From: Hydnum rufescens UP504
Taxonomy: Eukaryota; Basidiomycota; Agaricomycetes; Cantharellales; Hydnaceae
DNA length: 64,000 bases
NCBI GenBank assembly: GCA_014904985.1
Contig: MU128990.1
Span: 1 to 64,000, forward strand
Direction of reading: 5' to 3'
Below, in pieces: positions 1 to 9,800 of this stretch (within the stretch, counting starts at the first letter, position 1; every line of letters starts with the position of its first letter). Both the position numbers and the translations under genes were made by a program. The notes under the pieces are model-generated. The model ran no database searches. It had not been told where the DNA came from and saw only the letters and a program-made list of their open reading frames with translations.

Positions 1-1
1 C

Positions 2-1074
2 GCTCGACTCTTCCGAGACAATGTATGGAGACACCATGGCTTACCGGAGACCATCATCAGTGACCGAGGCACCACATTTACCTCCAAGTTCATGAGGGAG
101 CTCAACTCACTCCTCGGGATTAACACGAACTTCTCCACGGCATTCCACCCCCAGACGGACGGACAGACGGAACGAGTTAACCAAGAAATTGAACAGTACC
201 TTCGGATCTTCGTCAACCACCGCCAAAATGACTGGGTAGAGTGGCTCCCCATTGCGGAATTCGCCTACAACAATCGTGTCCACTCGTCCACCCGTCAGAC
301 CCGTTCCGGCTTGACTCCGGACAAGATCCTCGTCTCGGAACTGAACCTGTCTGCCCCGGAACGATTGAAGCAGCGTCGGACTTCATCACATGGATGCGGA
401 AGACCACGGATGAAGCTCAATCTGCGTTACGGAAAGCTGCTGACGACATGGCCCGGTTCTACGATGCTCACTGTGCGGAGGCCCGGAATATGCTGTGGGC
501 GACCAAGTATGGCTGGATGCACGTGATATCTCCACTGACCGACCTACCAAAAAGTTATCGGACAAGTGGCTTGGACCATACAATGTGGATAAAGTCATCT
601 CCCGCTCCGCCATCCGCCTCAAGCTTCCCACCTCGATGAAAATTCACCCTGTATTCCATGTCTCCAAACTCTGCCCTTTCCGACCGGATCCGATCATTGA
701 GTGTGCAGCCCGCCCCCCTCCGCCTCCGGTCTTACTGAGGGGGTGAAGAAGAGTATGAAGTCGAACGAATTGAAAACTCCTGGTATTTCCGCCGAAAGCT
801 CCAGTACCTCGTCCACTGGAAGGGCTATCCAGCCTCCGATAACGAATGGGTCCTGGAGGCTAACCTAGAAAATGCTCCGGACATCGTTCAAACATTCCAC
901 CGGACCCATCCAGAAGCCCCCAGACGGATCAATGCCCTAGAGTTCGCCTCCATACCCTTCCGAACCACTGAATTCCTTACGGAAACCCCTCAGATCTCCC
1001 GGACTGGTCGATTCACTAAACGATTTACGAAACAGAGGTGTACGAAACACGGGATTTATGAGACACAAGTTTGA
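2..1074 (+). pseudogene. Integrase core plus chromodomain of the retrotransposon, frameshifted and 5' partial
   Basis: Frame 2 from the window start shows the second catalytic Asp of the integrase core in SDRGTTF, the HPQTDGQTERVNQ signature, and the catalytic Glu in NQEIEQYLR. The reading then moves to another frame near position 300 (STRQTR; restoring one C in the CCC run would give the family-typical STRQTPF) and again near 485, before GDQVWLDA and KLSDKWLGPY, the GPY/F module. A further frame carries the chromodomain (about 757-1000): YEVERIENS, YLVHWKGYP and NEWVLEANL, with the aromatic residues expected to bind methylated histone tails. The last frame stops at 1072-1074. Integrase inserts the cDNA; a chromodomain usually steers it to heterochromatin. 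At least three frame changes mark this copy as decayed, though some could be homopolymer sequencing errors. Confidence 0.88.
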
Positions 1075-1320
1075 CAACGAAGGTATCAACTACTCCGCCT
1101 CCCCGTCGTCATCATCGTCGTCTCATCGTTGTCGTTGTCGTCTGTCATCATCATCGTCCTCGTCCTCGTCCGACAGATCAATGAGTTCGCCAGTACGCTG
1201 GCGCTTACGACTACGACCGGATTCCGAACCCGCCACAGCAGCCGACTCCGGTCCTCCAGATATCCCTCACCACTCCAGATGCTCCGAGACGACGGATCGA
1301 GGATACTCCGACGATGATAC

Positions 1321-2014
1321 TCATGCACGAGGCCGTTCCGAGGCTGGACGAGGCAACAGATGTCGCACGATCGTGTCCAGGGAATCCCTCACCTCACCCA
1401 TGGACATCGCCATCTCCTCCGCAGCCCGTGCCTGCCTTTCCAATGCCTCCGCGGACCGTTTATGTGCTAGTGCACTTTGCTCCGCAGCCACGGCCAATCG
1501 TTGCTGAACTCCTGGCGTCGGAGCACGAGCACGACTCCGCCCAGCCGCCGACGTCTCTGCCCCGGACCCTCCCTCCTCGCCCAAGTTGCATCGAGCCTTC
1601 GCCATGAAGCACGCCTGGCACGCCCGCACTCCAGGCTTATCCGCCTGCGGAACGCAGCGTGATCCGCTGTTGGACGCAGCGGAAACACACCGTAGACCTG
1701 GAACACGTCACCAAGGTGCCATGGACAGAGAACAACACACAGAACTCACGGCATAAGCGCAGGATCCTCACGGATCCTCCTGGCAAGGTCGTCCGCCTTG
1801 GCCTTAGCCTCCGCAGCGGCCTTAGCCTCTGCAGCTGCCTTGGCTTCCGCCACAGCCTTGCGCCTCGCGGCCTCACGCCTCGCCTCCTCCTGTTTCCGCT
1901 ACTGCTCCTCTCCGCTACACGCTCCTCCTCCTCCTGGGCCTCCTGGAGGGCCTGCGCAGCCTCTTCTGCACGAATACGAGCCTCATCGAGTTTAGATCTA
2001 CGAGGGTTGGACAT
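1321..2014 (-). pseudogene. Antisense accessory gene of the retrotransposon (Glu/Arg coiled coil plus cysteine motifs), decayed
   Basis: Read on the minus strand from an ATG at 2014 (MSNPRRSKLDEARIR), this frame encodes a charged Glu/Arg/Ala coiled coil. Near 1900-1910 the frame must shift and the next frame carries a TAG where CAG would continue it; after that the Ala/Lys/Glu helix resumes. A GTGAGT...CAG intron (1749-1698, 52 nt) fits, and the following exon gives VCFRCVQQ. After another frame change comes VRACQACFMAKARC. Together this is C-x2-C followed by C-x2-C-x6-C, resembling a metal-binding cysteine cluster. The C-terminal part is again helical (RQARAAEEMAMSMGEV). It lies wholly between the pol stop and the polypurine tract, so it belongs to the element. 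I recall similar antisense proteins from basidiomycete gypsy elements but cannot confirm this. Function unknown. Confidence 0.6.
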
Positions 2015-2098
2015 GATGGTAGTGGAAAATTCTCTGGCTGTCTCCGCGGATCGATCCGTCTCGCCCGTTCGGGACGAACGGGCTTAAGAGGGGGGTAA

Positions 2099-2676
2099 TG
2101 TCAGGGTTCGTCCGCTTCTTTTCCAATAACTCCGGTTTGCTTCCGATTTGTCTCCGGTGCTCTCCGGGCTCCGTCAGTTTATTTCTTCTTGTTTCCGTTT
2201 GTTTCCGTTTGCTTCCGAGTTCGTTCTGTCACGTTTCATTTCTCTTTCATTTCCTTTGATTCCGAGTTACCCACACTAGTACCTGTCCTTGTTCCTGGCC
2301 GCCCCCTGTTCCTGTTTCCACCTCCCTTGTAACCACCCTCCCCCTTGATGATCACTCCCCTTGTAGTATAGCTGTCCTGTATAAGTAGTCCGGGGGCGAA
2401 GTCCAGAGGCCTCAGCTTTGGTCTCTCAGGATTTCCGCTATTACCCCGGACTACAGTTCCGAGTGTGGTCCAGCTGACTCCTCGAGCTTAAGGACCGTCG
2501 TACTCACCTCCGCCTAGACCCTTCCGGGCTGCTGGAGCTCTCCTCTGTTCTCCTCCGCTCCTCTTATCTCAGCCTTGCCCAGGTTCCTTCAGACTGAGCT
2601 GGACTTACGCTGGACCTAGTCGGACTTATCCGTGTTTATATTTGTTTGGTGCTCTCGTCGCAGCGTGGCCCTGACA
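2099..2676 (+). repeat. 3' long terminal repeat (578 bp)
   Basis: The repeat begins TGTCAGGG at 2099, directly after a polypurine tract, and ends CCCTGACA at 2676. The two ends are perfect 8-bp inverted repeats with the TG...CA termini of an LTR. A TATA-like box (2380-2385) lies near the middle, as expected for the U3/R boundary. The decayed gene on the minus strand stops 74 bp beyond it, so the insertion lies just downstream of that gene. Confidence 0.93.
2380..2385 (+). promoter_or_regulatory. TATA-like box inside the LTR
   Basis: TATAAG at this point is placed where an LTR promoter would start element transcription. Position and sequence support it; there is no transcript evidence. Confidence 0.45.
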
Positions 2677-2930
2677 GGGAGATGTACGATCATCCTGAGG
2701 AGAGGCCGTGTGCTTGACGGACTCAGAAGAGGAGTGTTTTGAGAGGGTTCCTAAGAGGGGAGTAAGGAGAGAGGAAGAGAGGAAGAGAGGGAGAGCATAC
2801 GGTTGGTATCTGGAAGAGAGAGAAAGGAGAGGAGATAAGTGATAAAAAGAGACAGAGAGAAGGGAGGAGAGGGAGGGTATGTATATGGGATGATCACTAT
2901 GGATGAAGGAATATAATAAGTGTCTCTTTT

Positions 2931-3117
2931 TCCCGGGTCATCCCAAGAGACGACCTGGGAGAACAAGAAAACAAGGAGGGATCCTGGGTCATCTCCAGAG
3001 ACAACCCGGGAAACAGGTGCATAATGACGATGATTCCCGGGTCGTCTCTGGAGACGACCCGGGAAATAGGGAAAGATGATCCTGATTTCCCGGGTCATCT
3101 CTCGAGACGACCTGGGA
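2931..3117. repeat. Palindromic repeat array 1 (four 30-bp units) inside the last intron
   Basis: Units lie at 2931-2960, 2982-3011, 3035-3064 and 3088-3117, separated by 21, 23 and 23 bp. Each has two 14-bp arms related to TCCCGGGTCGTCTC and its complement around a variable central dinucleotide (AA, CA, TG, TC). The unit at 3035 has perfectly complementary arms. The array lies in the intron 3187-2810 of the decayed minus-strand gene, between a GTATGT donor and a pyrimidine-rich TTCCAG acceptor. Confidence 0.92.
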
Positions 3118-5013
3118 AAAGGGACGGTATTATGCAGAGCCCTTGAGAGGGACAAGAGAGAGAAGCAAGATAGACAATGGTACATACCTGGGGCGAGGGA
3201 GGAGGAGGAAGTGGCAGTCTCCCTTGCAGAGGAACGAGTGACACGAGCAGGAGGGGTGGAGGGAGTGGCACTGCGACGAGAGTCAGGGACAGAGAGACGG
3301 GAGGGGGAGGAGGGGAGCAGATATTGATAGGGAGGTCGTGGGGGAAGGGGGATGAGCGTGTGGAATGGGAAGGGGAGTGATGGAGGGGGAGGGCGGGTCA
3401 CGTGGGCCCAGGGAGAGGCGAGGAGGTTGCGAGTCGGGGACGAGGATGTGTGGGGAATTGCGGGAGGGAACGGGAGAAGGGGAAGGGCGGGGGGAATCGA
3501 TGCGATGGGAGGAGCGGGGTTGGGAGGAGCGTTGAGGGGGGATGGGTGTGTGGAGATTGGGGTCATCCTTGTCATCGTCCTGGTCGGACTGGGATTGGGG
3601 GTGCTGGAGTGGGGGATGAGGAACATCCTCATTGGTGGCGTCATCGTCGTTGTCACCATTGGGATGATCGAGATCGAAACCCTCGCTTGGGGTGTCGGTT
3701 GTGGTTGCGCCTTTATCGTCATCGTCATTGTCGGAGTCGTCTTCTTGATTGATGAACGGTTTGCTTTGAATGCAGACACTTGGGCGACGAGGGCGAGAGG
3801 AGGAAGGAGCGGGACAAGATTGAAGCGGGGGGGGAAGAAGTGGAGCAGCTGGGAGGGGGCGGGAGAGGGGCTGAAACAGCGGAGAAGCGAGAGTAGGAAG
3901 CCCTGGATACATCCTGTTTGTGGAGGATGGGGCATTGGGAGCTTTTCTGACGCGGGCAGGATAGAGGGCGCAGCGCTGACATTCTTGGTGCAATTCGAGT
4001 TCCTGATGAGGAAGATTAGTATGGGGGAGAGTGTGAAGGAGAGGGCATACCCAGAGGAGAGAATCGAGAGTGATTTTGATACCTCCAGAGAGATTAGTCT
4101 TTGGGTCGAAGTTAAGATGCATGAACTTTGAGCGTTTGATGGGGGAGAGGATCTTCTGATTGAATTTGCGACCTTCGGAGAGGTCGGACTCGAGAGCGCT
4201 GAGGCAGTCGATCTCAGCGGGGGAGAGGAGAGAGGATGAGTCCGGAGGGGAGGGAAGGAGGAGATCCCAGAAGGGGAAAGGAGGACTCATCAGTATGAAC
4301 AGCGATGAGGAGCTGGAGCTCGTGTCGAATGGTAGCGCCTCCGATGGTTTTGAGGAGGGCAGGGCGATAATGGTTGACGAAGTGTCTTTCGACGAGGAGA
4401 GCCATCTGGGGGAAGGACCTGTCCTTTGTGTCAGGGATGGCGGTGACGGCGACCATGCACTTCTCGGTGTCGTCAGAGGAGTGGAGAGCGGTCTTTGAGT
4501 CGTCCCAGGAGGCCTTGAGGGATGACCAAGTGCAGTTGATGACCTCCTCATGGACAGGAGGGTTGAGTGATCTGAAGAAGGGATAGGATTCTTTGGAGTC
4601 GGCGGCCTTTGCCTTTGCCTTTCCGCGGGAGCGAAGTCCAGGGGTAGGGATGGATTTGATGATGGAAGCGGGGGCCGAGCGCCGGAGCGTTCATGGAGGG
4701 AGCAGACAGACTGGGTGAGGTCGATGAGAGTGCTGAAGGAGTTGAAGAGGAGATATGCGGCGACCTGCAGGAGGTAAGTGAGATGCAGGAAGGAAGGGAA
4801 GGAGGGGACTCATGGCCTCTGTAGCATCGTGGATGCGTTTAGTGATGAGAGGATCTTGTAGGATGGCGTCAAAGAGGGCGGAAGACATGTCCCTGACCTT
4901 TGTCTTTGCGTGGGAGTGTTCGCTGTTGTACCATGCAAGAGGGTCAAACCATGCCCGATCTGTGGGTGAATGTGTATCAGTCTGATGACAACCGATGTGG
5001 TATGTGACGTATT

Positions 5014-5200
5014 TCCCGGGTCGTCTTGGGGGACGACCCAGGAAAACAAGATGATTTGACGTGTTTTCCCGGGTCATCTCTTGGGATGACCTGGGAAAAC
5101 AAGACGATTCGACACGTTTCCCGGGTCGTCCCGGGAGACGACCCGGGAATACACGAGGATTAGACATGTTTCCCAGGTCATCCCAAGAGACGACCCGGGA
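5014..5200. repeat. Palindromic repeat array 2 (four 30-bp units) inside the fourth intron
   Basis: Units lie at 5014-5043, 5067-5096, 5119-5148 and 5171-5200, separated by 23, 22 and 22 bp. The arms follow the same consensus as array 1; central dinucleotides are GG, TT, GG and AA. The spacers resemble one another (first two start AAACAAGA; all three end close to a GACRYGTT pattern), so the whole 52-bp unit was duplicated. The array lies in intron 5231-4982, whose GTGAGC donor and ATCAG acceptor join flanking exons in phase 0. Confidence 0.92.
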
Positions 5201-7100
5201 AATAGGGAAGATATGAACACTCAATGCTCACCTCGACAATCCCATCAGACACAGGCTTCATCCATTCCTCCATCCACTCAAGCATAGTGTTTGACAGAAG
5301 CGGCACAGGGATCTCATTCCCGTATGGCCAGTGGCGTAGCAACCATTCAAGATGAACACATGCATTCTGATACTCCACCCCAAGACCTTGCGCTGTAATC
5401 TGACGCTGTATAATCTCTTGCACCTCCAACATGTACTCGCGGAACACCTCCATGTACTGCTTCAACTTCATCAAGAAGTCTTTCATCACACCTTGGTCCC
5501 CACAGAACGCATTCTTGAACGCAACGTCGAACATACCCATCATCTGTCCAAGCCACGATGGGTTGCCAATGTTTTGGCACATCGACAGATATGTACGCTT
5601 CCACAACGGGCTGTGGTGTCCGCGCTTGTGCTCACTTGGAGTGCTCACCTCCTTCTTGTCAGCGGCCATCCCAAACGGATGGGGAGAGCCAGCAACCATC
5701 AGAATGCGATGGTTGATATCAAAGAGCATCGAGAATATCTGTTGTATACTCATTAGCATCCTCTAGACTCGTAGAATATACACTTACTCCACTCAGATGC
5801 CCTTCAAGCAGCACTCGCATACCCTTCAGCGACCGGTAGTGCCCGTTGAAGTAGTGGCTTCCGCAGTGTGCATACCAACACATCATCCGTACTGCATACC
5901 ATGAATAGATAAACGAGTTCGTCATCAAGTTTTGTCACCCCTTCACTTGCATTTGGCACTTCCCGTACACCTTCAGTTCCCGTGCAAAGTTCATTTGCTG
6001 CATAGACAGCTCCAGGTCCTTGATGTCCCCAGTGCTCGCTATCTGTGACGCCCAGATGTCATTGTCCTGTTTCAACACACTCCGTACCTCTTGGATGTCA
6101 AGCAGCACTCGCTCTGATTCAGTCTCCAGGTACATGTATTTGTTCATATTTCGAGACAGGTGCGCAAAGATTATGTCCTCCGGGTAGCTCGTCGATCGAA
6201 GTTGATCTGTCAAATATGTCAGCTTCCCCTCCCATTATACAGTGGACACTCACCTAGGTCCCACACATTCAGGTGCCACAGATGGTTCCATTTCATTTCT
6301 CCCTTTAACCACCCGATCGTCTTCGTTAGCTCCTCAAGTTGCGCCTTACCCTCAGATTTATCCCCCTCCGTCGTCATCTCTTCTAGGTCGTCATGCACTC
6401 GCTGTGCAGTGTCCATTGCTCGGTCGAGCTCCGCCTTCGCCGTCTTCACTAGTATTTCAATCGCGGATCATCGGTGGTTCCCTCCAAACAGGCGGAATTC
6501 TCCCCGTGCTAGCGCCTTCTTCCCCTCCGAGGTCAGCTCCAGGACTGGTATGTCTTGGATTCATTTTCCTTCGAGCGTCGTCTCCAACGTGTTTTCGAAC
6601 CATTCACGATGAAGACCTATTTGGATACCCATGTCACGGTCAACTACATGCTGAAGTCGCACCCGCTCAGCAAGGTTCGTCGCGTGTGTCGTCTCCACCC
6701 CGCGCTGGTTCCACATCCCGAACTTCCACCCTTCCAAGACTACCTTCATCAGATCAACGGAGCAGTGACCTACCATCATCCCTTTCATCGCCCGGTTCAG
6801 CGCGAAGTCCTGGATTTGATCGCGGTCCTCGCGATCAATCGCTGCGATCGATGCAGCAAACATGTATTTCTCAACACCTTCGAACTACAAACTCATCAGA
6901 TATCTCGCGATATTCAGTCCCACTCGGCTTACTATTTTCGGGGTTCCTTCCCTTTCCTTCGCTTTCGAGGCCTTCGTTCCTCCAGTGCGCCGTGTCAATG
7001 ACATCTTTGACGTGTTATGATAAGTTGTCGATGATGTGGAGTTTAGTCTTTTTTCCCTTCAGATGGAGGTTCAACTGGGGGGATTTCCGAGTTTTTATCC

Positions 7101-7108
7101 CTTATATA
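7101..7108 (-). promoter_or_regulatory. Putative TATA box of the decayed minus-strand gene
   Basis: The minus strand reads TATATAAG here, about 100 bp before the ATG at 7004 and 93 bp from the nearest palindromic unit. A plausible core promoter, judged on sequence and position only. Confidence 0.4.
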
Positions 7109-7200
7109 CTATATGCCTCGTGGTAGCCTCGTGTTCATCACGTGCTTTCATATCCCGGACTTTATTTGTCTGTGAGTTCACCCATCCAGAAATTTGGTTT

Positions 7201-7332
7201 TCCTGGGTCGTCTTGCGAGACAACCCGGGTATACCACCATACGTCGTCCATTCCTGGGTCGTCTCTTGAGACGACCCAGGAATACCACCATATGTCATAC
7301 ATTCCTGGGTCGTCTCGCGGGACGACCTGGGT
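7201..7332. repeat. Palindromic repeat array 3 (three 30-bp units) upstream of the decayed gene
   Basis: Units lie at 7201-7230, 7252-7281 and 7303-7332, with two 21-bp spacers that are nearly identical (both start ATACCACCATA). The arms fit the same consensus; the middle unit has fully complementary arms although both differ from the commonest form. This array sits about 200-330 bp upstream of the ATG at 7004, beyond the putative TATA box. Confidence 0.9.
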
Positions 7333-7481
7333 ATTTCTTCGTTTTTGACCCCTGCCTAACCCCAACCCCACCCCCACCTTAATTACAAAATGAGGTTCGG
7401 ATTGGGCCTTCTTAGGTAGAAAAAAAGCCTCATTTTTCCACCTAAGGTAGGTGGAAAAAGTGGCAGACCAAGGTGAACTCA

Positions 7482-7651
7482 CATCCCATAGTAGGTGGTG
7501 TGCATTGTGTAGTGGGTAACCTGCATCCCATAGCAGGTGATTTGCCTTCTGTAGTAGGTGATCTCAATCCTCTACAGCAGATAACTTCCATCTTGTATGT
7601 GATCTGGATCCCTCATAGTAGGTAATGTGCATCTCATAGTAGGTAATAACC
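7482..7651 (+). repeat. Degenerate 21-bp minisatellite, about eight units
   Basis: Units follow the pattern CATCCCATAGTAGGTGATNTG. The first four (7482-7502, 7503-7523, 7524-7544, 7545-7565) are exactly 21 bp; later units are more diverged, with small length changes, and the array ends near 7651. No reading frame supports a repeat protein. Confidence 0.8.
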
Positions 7652-7662
7652 TGATATCTCCA

Positions 7663-7713
7663 GACCCTTCAAGGGGGGGGGGTTCATACATTAAAATGGG
7701 GCCTTGAAGGGTC
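7663..7713. repeat. 12-bp inverted repeat around a G run
   Basis: GACCCTTCAAGG (7663-7674) is mirrored by CCTTGAAGGGTC (7702-7713). The 27-bp loop starts in a poly-G run. It directly follows the 21-bp minisatellite. It may be a solo remnant of a small inverted-repeat element. Confidence 0.6.
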
Positions 7714-8371
7714 AAAGTAGTTGCCCTGGGCTGAATAATGAATTGGTTTGGTTCCATGTTAGGTAAGGCAGAAGACAGGTTGCAGATGTGGGATGTTTGA
7801 AGTTTTCTGGTGGGGCAAATCAGGGTTAGGCTTACAAGTTGTGCCATTCAAGGTGGTTATGTCTTTTTTTTTGATTTTTTTTTGATGATAATGATGACAC
7901 AGATGATTTCTAATCAAACTGATTTTGGCTTTTAAATTTCTAATTCCATCTTTATTTCCATGATCTATTTCCTACTGCTAGCAAGGCCTTGGGGCAATAA
8001 CCAGCCCTTGACTGGGTAGGAGTCTGCCCTCAGCTTACACCATGAAATCACCCAGTGGGGCCTCACCTAAAAATGTGCTACTAGACTCAGTACAAGGAAG
8101 CCTCAAGAACCTAACAAGATATGCAATTAAAGCTGACTTGTTTGGCTTCCAGGGGCATTTTAGCCTGTGGGATTCATTATATTTCTTTGATGTTGAGAGG
8201 AGACACTGGTTAGATACTGAGGAATTATTGGATCAAGTGTTTTGGGCATAGACACCCCCCCCCTAAATCCCATATTTTATGCCAAATTTCAGATAAGTAG
8301 CTTCTCCATAGTTTTCACAATTTGTGCCCTCATTTTCACCTGCATTTTATTTGTTAATATGATCATTATAC
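7714..8371. other. AT-rich intergenic DNA without a supported gene
   Basis: Poly-T and poly-A tracts and no splice-consistent coding exons. A 69-codon open frame at 8042-8251 has no recognisable motif and no neighbouring exon, so I do not call it. The stretch lies between the minisatellite and the first MITE. Confidence 0.5.
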
Positions 8372-8373
8372 TA

Positions 8374-8702
8374 GCCCTGCTCAATTCTTCTCGGGGTCAT
8401 TGCAACTTTTTTTCTTTTTCTCATCTATAATTAGAAAAGTGTCAAAAAAAAAAAACCCAAGGGGTGATCAGCTTTGCAGAACTGAGCATAATCAGGATCA
8501 CAGGATCCTAAATTAATTTAAAGTTGAAAAAAATAAGTGGAAGATGAGGTGAGAAGTGTTTTCTGTTCATCGCATTTTCTCATTGGGTTCCACTTTTTTT
8601 TTTGATGTGCCACTTATTTTTGGGTACAGGTACCTGAAAGGAAGAAAAAAAAAGTTGAAAGTTGACCCTGATAAGCCCAACCTGAGAAGAATTGAGCAGG
8701 GC
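8374..8702. mobile_element. MITE A (329 bp), TA-flanked, 19-bp terminal inverted repeats
   Basis: The left end GCCCTGCTCAATTCTTCTC is matched by its exact inverse at the right end. Both ends abut TA dinucleotides (8372-8373 and 8703-8704), the target duplication typical of Tc1/mariner elements. The interior is AT-rich with no coding capacity. The termini differ from those of the element at 9451 at one position in the first 19 bases, so the two are members of one family. Confidence 0.8.
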
Positions 8703-8969
8703 TACTAGCAATTCAACTATTCTGATGCAATCCAGGTACAAGACTTATTTTATTTCCCTTTTTGTGTCCATTCATTGGTGGACTTAAAAAAAAAAAAAAA
8801 ACCTCCCCAAGTGAGGGGGAGGGAAAGATCAGTGAATAACTCAAGAAGGAGGGATCAGAATGCTTAGTGAGTGGTACCATGGGAATGGTGGGGATGAGGG
8901 CTTTCTGGAGATACCCATATGAAAAAATTCCCACAGTATGTCCAGTGGAACGACTCGTCCAAATTGATA

Positions 8970-9119
8970 TGTGTAAGCCTTTCCACAAGCATCCCAGACG
9001 TATAAGCCTTTCCATAAGCATCCTACACAACGTATAAGCCTTTCCACAAGCATCCCAGACATATAAGCCTTTCTATAACCATCCCAGATGTATAAGCCTT
9101 TCTATAACCATCCCAAATG
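8970..9119 (+). repeat. Tandem repeat, about five units of 30-31 bp
   Basis: Each unit contains a variant of TATAAGCCTTTCCACAAGC followed by ATCCCAGA. The last two units share CTATAACC in place of CCACAAGC, which suggests stepwise duplication. It lies between the two MITEs. Confidence 0.78.
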
Positions 9120-9450
9120 ATATATCATTAACTACAGCTAGTCCATATCCCTTCCTATTCTCCACTGAACACCATACACATCTTGCAGAGTGTGATCAAC
9201 CATTGAAGCGAACCAGCCCAACGAATAACAACAGAAATACAGTCTCCCATCTACACACTGGCTGAACCAGATTTTGATTTGACAGTCATTGGAGCTCCCA
9301 ACCCTTCTTCTATACCAGGAGGGCCATATGATTGGGTGCCAGATTGAGCCTCATCACTTGAACACTTCCTGGAAGCTGACATAGGATGGGGGAAAAGACA
9401 TGGAATTTGGATTGTATTCAATTTTTTTTTGTGTGGCACACTGGATAGTA

Positions 9451-9800
9451 GCCCTGCTCAATTCTGCTCACCTCACCTCAACTTCTTTTATTTTTAACTT
9501 TTGTTGCTGTGTGAAATAAAAAGTTGAGCCATTTTTGTGAGATGAACTTTTCACACCTCACCTCAACAACTAATCTTTTAGCATCTAGGCCCCTGAAACT
9601 CTGAATGATTTGCATTATAAACCTGGGTCCCATGACACCAGGGGCTGACAGATCAGTTGGAAGTGGAATACACAACTTTTCAGTCTACTCACTTCTAGAC
9701 CCCAACTTTTCTAGTTTTAGGCCTAGGAAATCTTATAGCTGTGCCAAGACTTGCAACAAAAGTTATTTGTTGAGGTGAGGTGAGCAGAATTGAGCAGGGC
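9451..9800. mobile_element. MITE B (350 bp), TA-flanked, perfect 32-bp terminal inverted repeats
   Basis: The left terminus (9451-9482) begins GCCCTGCTCAATTCTGCTCA and continues with CCTCACCTCAAC; the right terminus (9769-9800) is its exact inverse. TA flanks both ends (9449-9450 and 9801-9802). Perfect ends over 32 bp point to recent activity or recent mobilisation in trans. No transposase is encoded here. It is the better preserved of the two related elements. Confidence 0.88.

Larger units (their letters stand above)
1..2676 (+). mobile_element. 3' portion of a chromodomain Ty3/gypsy LTR retrotransposon
   Basis: Seen: the window opens inside an integrase core, continues into a chromodomain, then a roughly 1-kb spacer with an antisense reading frame, a purine-rich tract (about 2086-2098, AAGAGGGGGGTAA) and a 578-bp LTR. 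This order (integrase, chromodomain, polypurine tract, LTR) is that of chromoviruses within Ty3/gypsy. The 5' LTR, gag, protease and reverse transcriptase lie left of the window, so the target-site duplication cannot be checked; the five bases after the LTR are GGGAG. The coding part is frameshifted, so this copy is probably not autonomous, although the LTR looks well preserved. Confidence 0.9.
2751..7004 (-). pseudogene. Decayed multi-exon gene of unknown function with palindrome-filled introns
   Basis: I do not recognise the family. The minus-strand model starts at ATG 7004 (MSLTRRTGGTKASK). Exons: 7004-6933, 6884-6254, 6206-5788, 5738-5232, a long exon 4981 to 3188, and a terminal exon 2809-2751. 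All junctions are GT-AG and keep phase. The first 543 codons look globular and mostly helical, rich in Met, Trp and Glu; the last third is Pro/Ser-rich with acidic tracts (about 3600-3770) and a basic RVTRSSARE segment. Three in-frame TGA codons (6561-6563, 6468-6470, 5935-5937) sit where CGA would continue the protein. Frame breaks follow near 4820, 4685 (C run), 4273-4276 (CCCC) and between about 3700 and 3300. Introns 5231-4982 and 3187-2810 are far longer than the others because each holds four 30-bp palindromes. Probably a dead copy of a multicopy gene. Confidence 0.7.

Noticed and set aside
2931..3117. CRISPR array
   Set aside because: Repeat length (30 bp) and regular spacers look right, but the spacers within an array are copies of each other, the arrays lie in spliced introns of a eukaryotic gene, no cas gene is present and the genome is fungal. 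It is a palindromic minisatellite.
3352..4131. 259-codon plus-strand open frame
   Set aside because: Gly/Val-rich complement of the Pro/Ser/Asp-rich tail of the minus-strand gene; a composition shadow.
3283..4551. 422-codon open frame on the minus strand as a gene of its own
   Set aside because: Its first half has Ser/Pro-rich shadow composition, while another frame over 4300-4650 reads as a globular protein that continues the upstream exon. A one-base change in the CCCC run joins the two, so this is part of the larger decayed gene.
8042..8251. 69-codon open frame in the AT-rich block
   Set aside because: No motif, no splice partners, and it lies among repeats.
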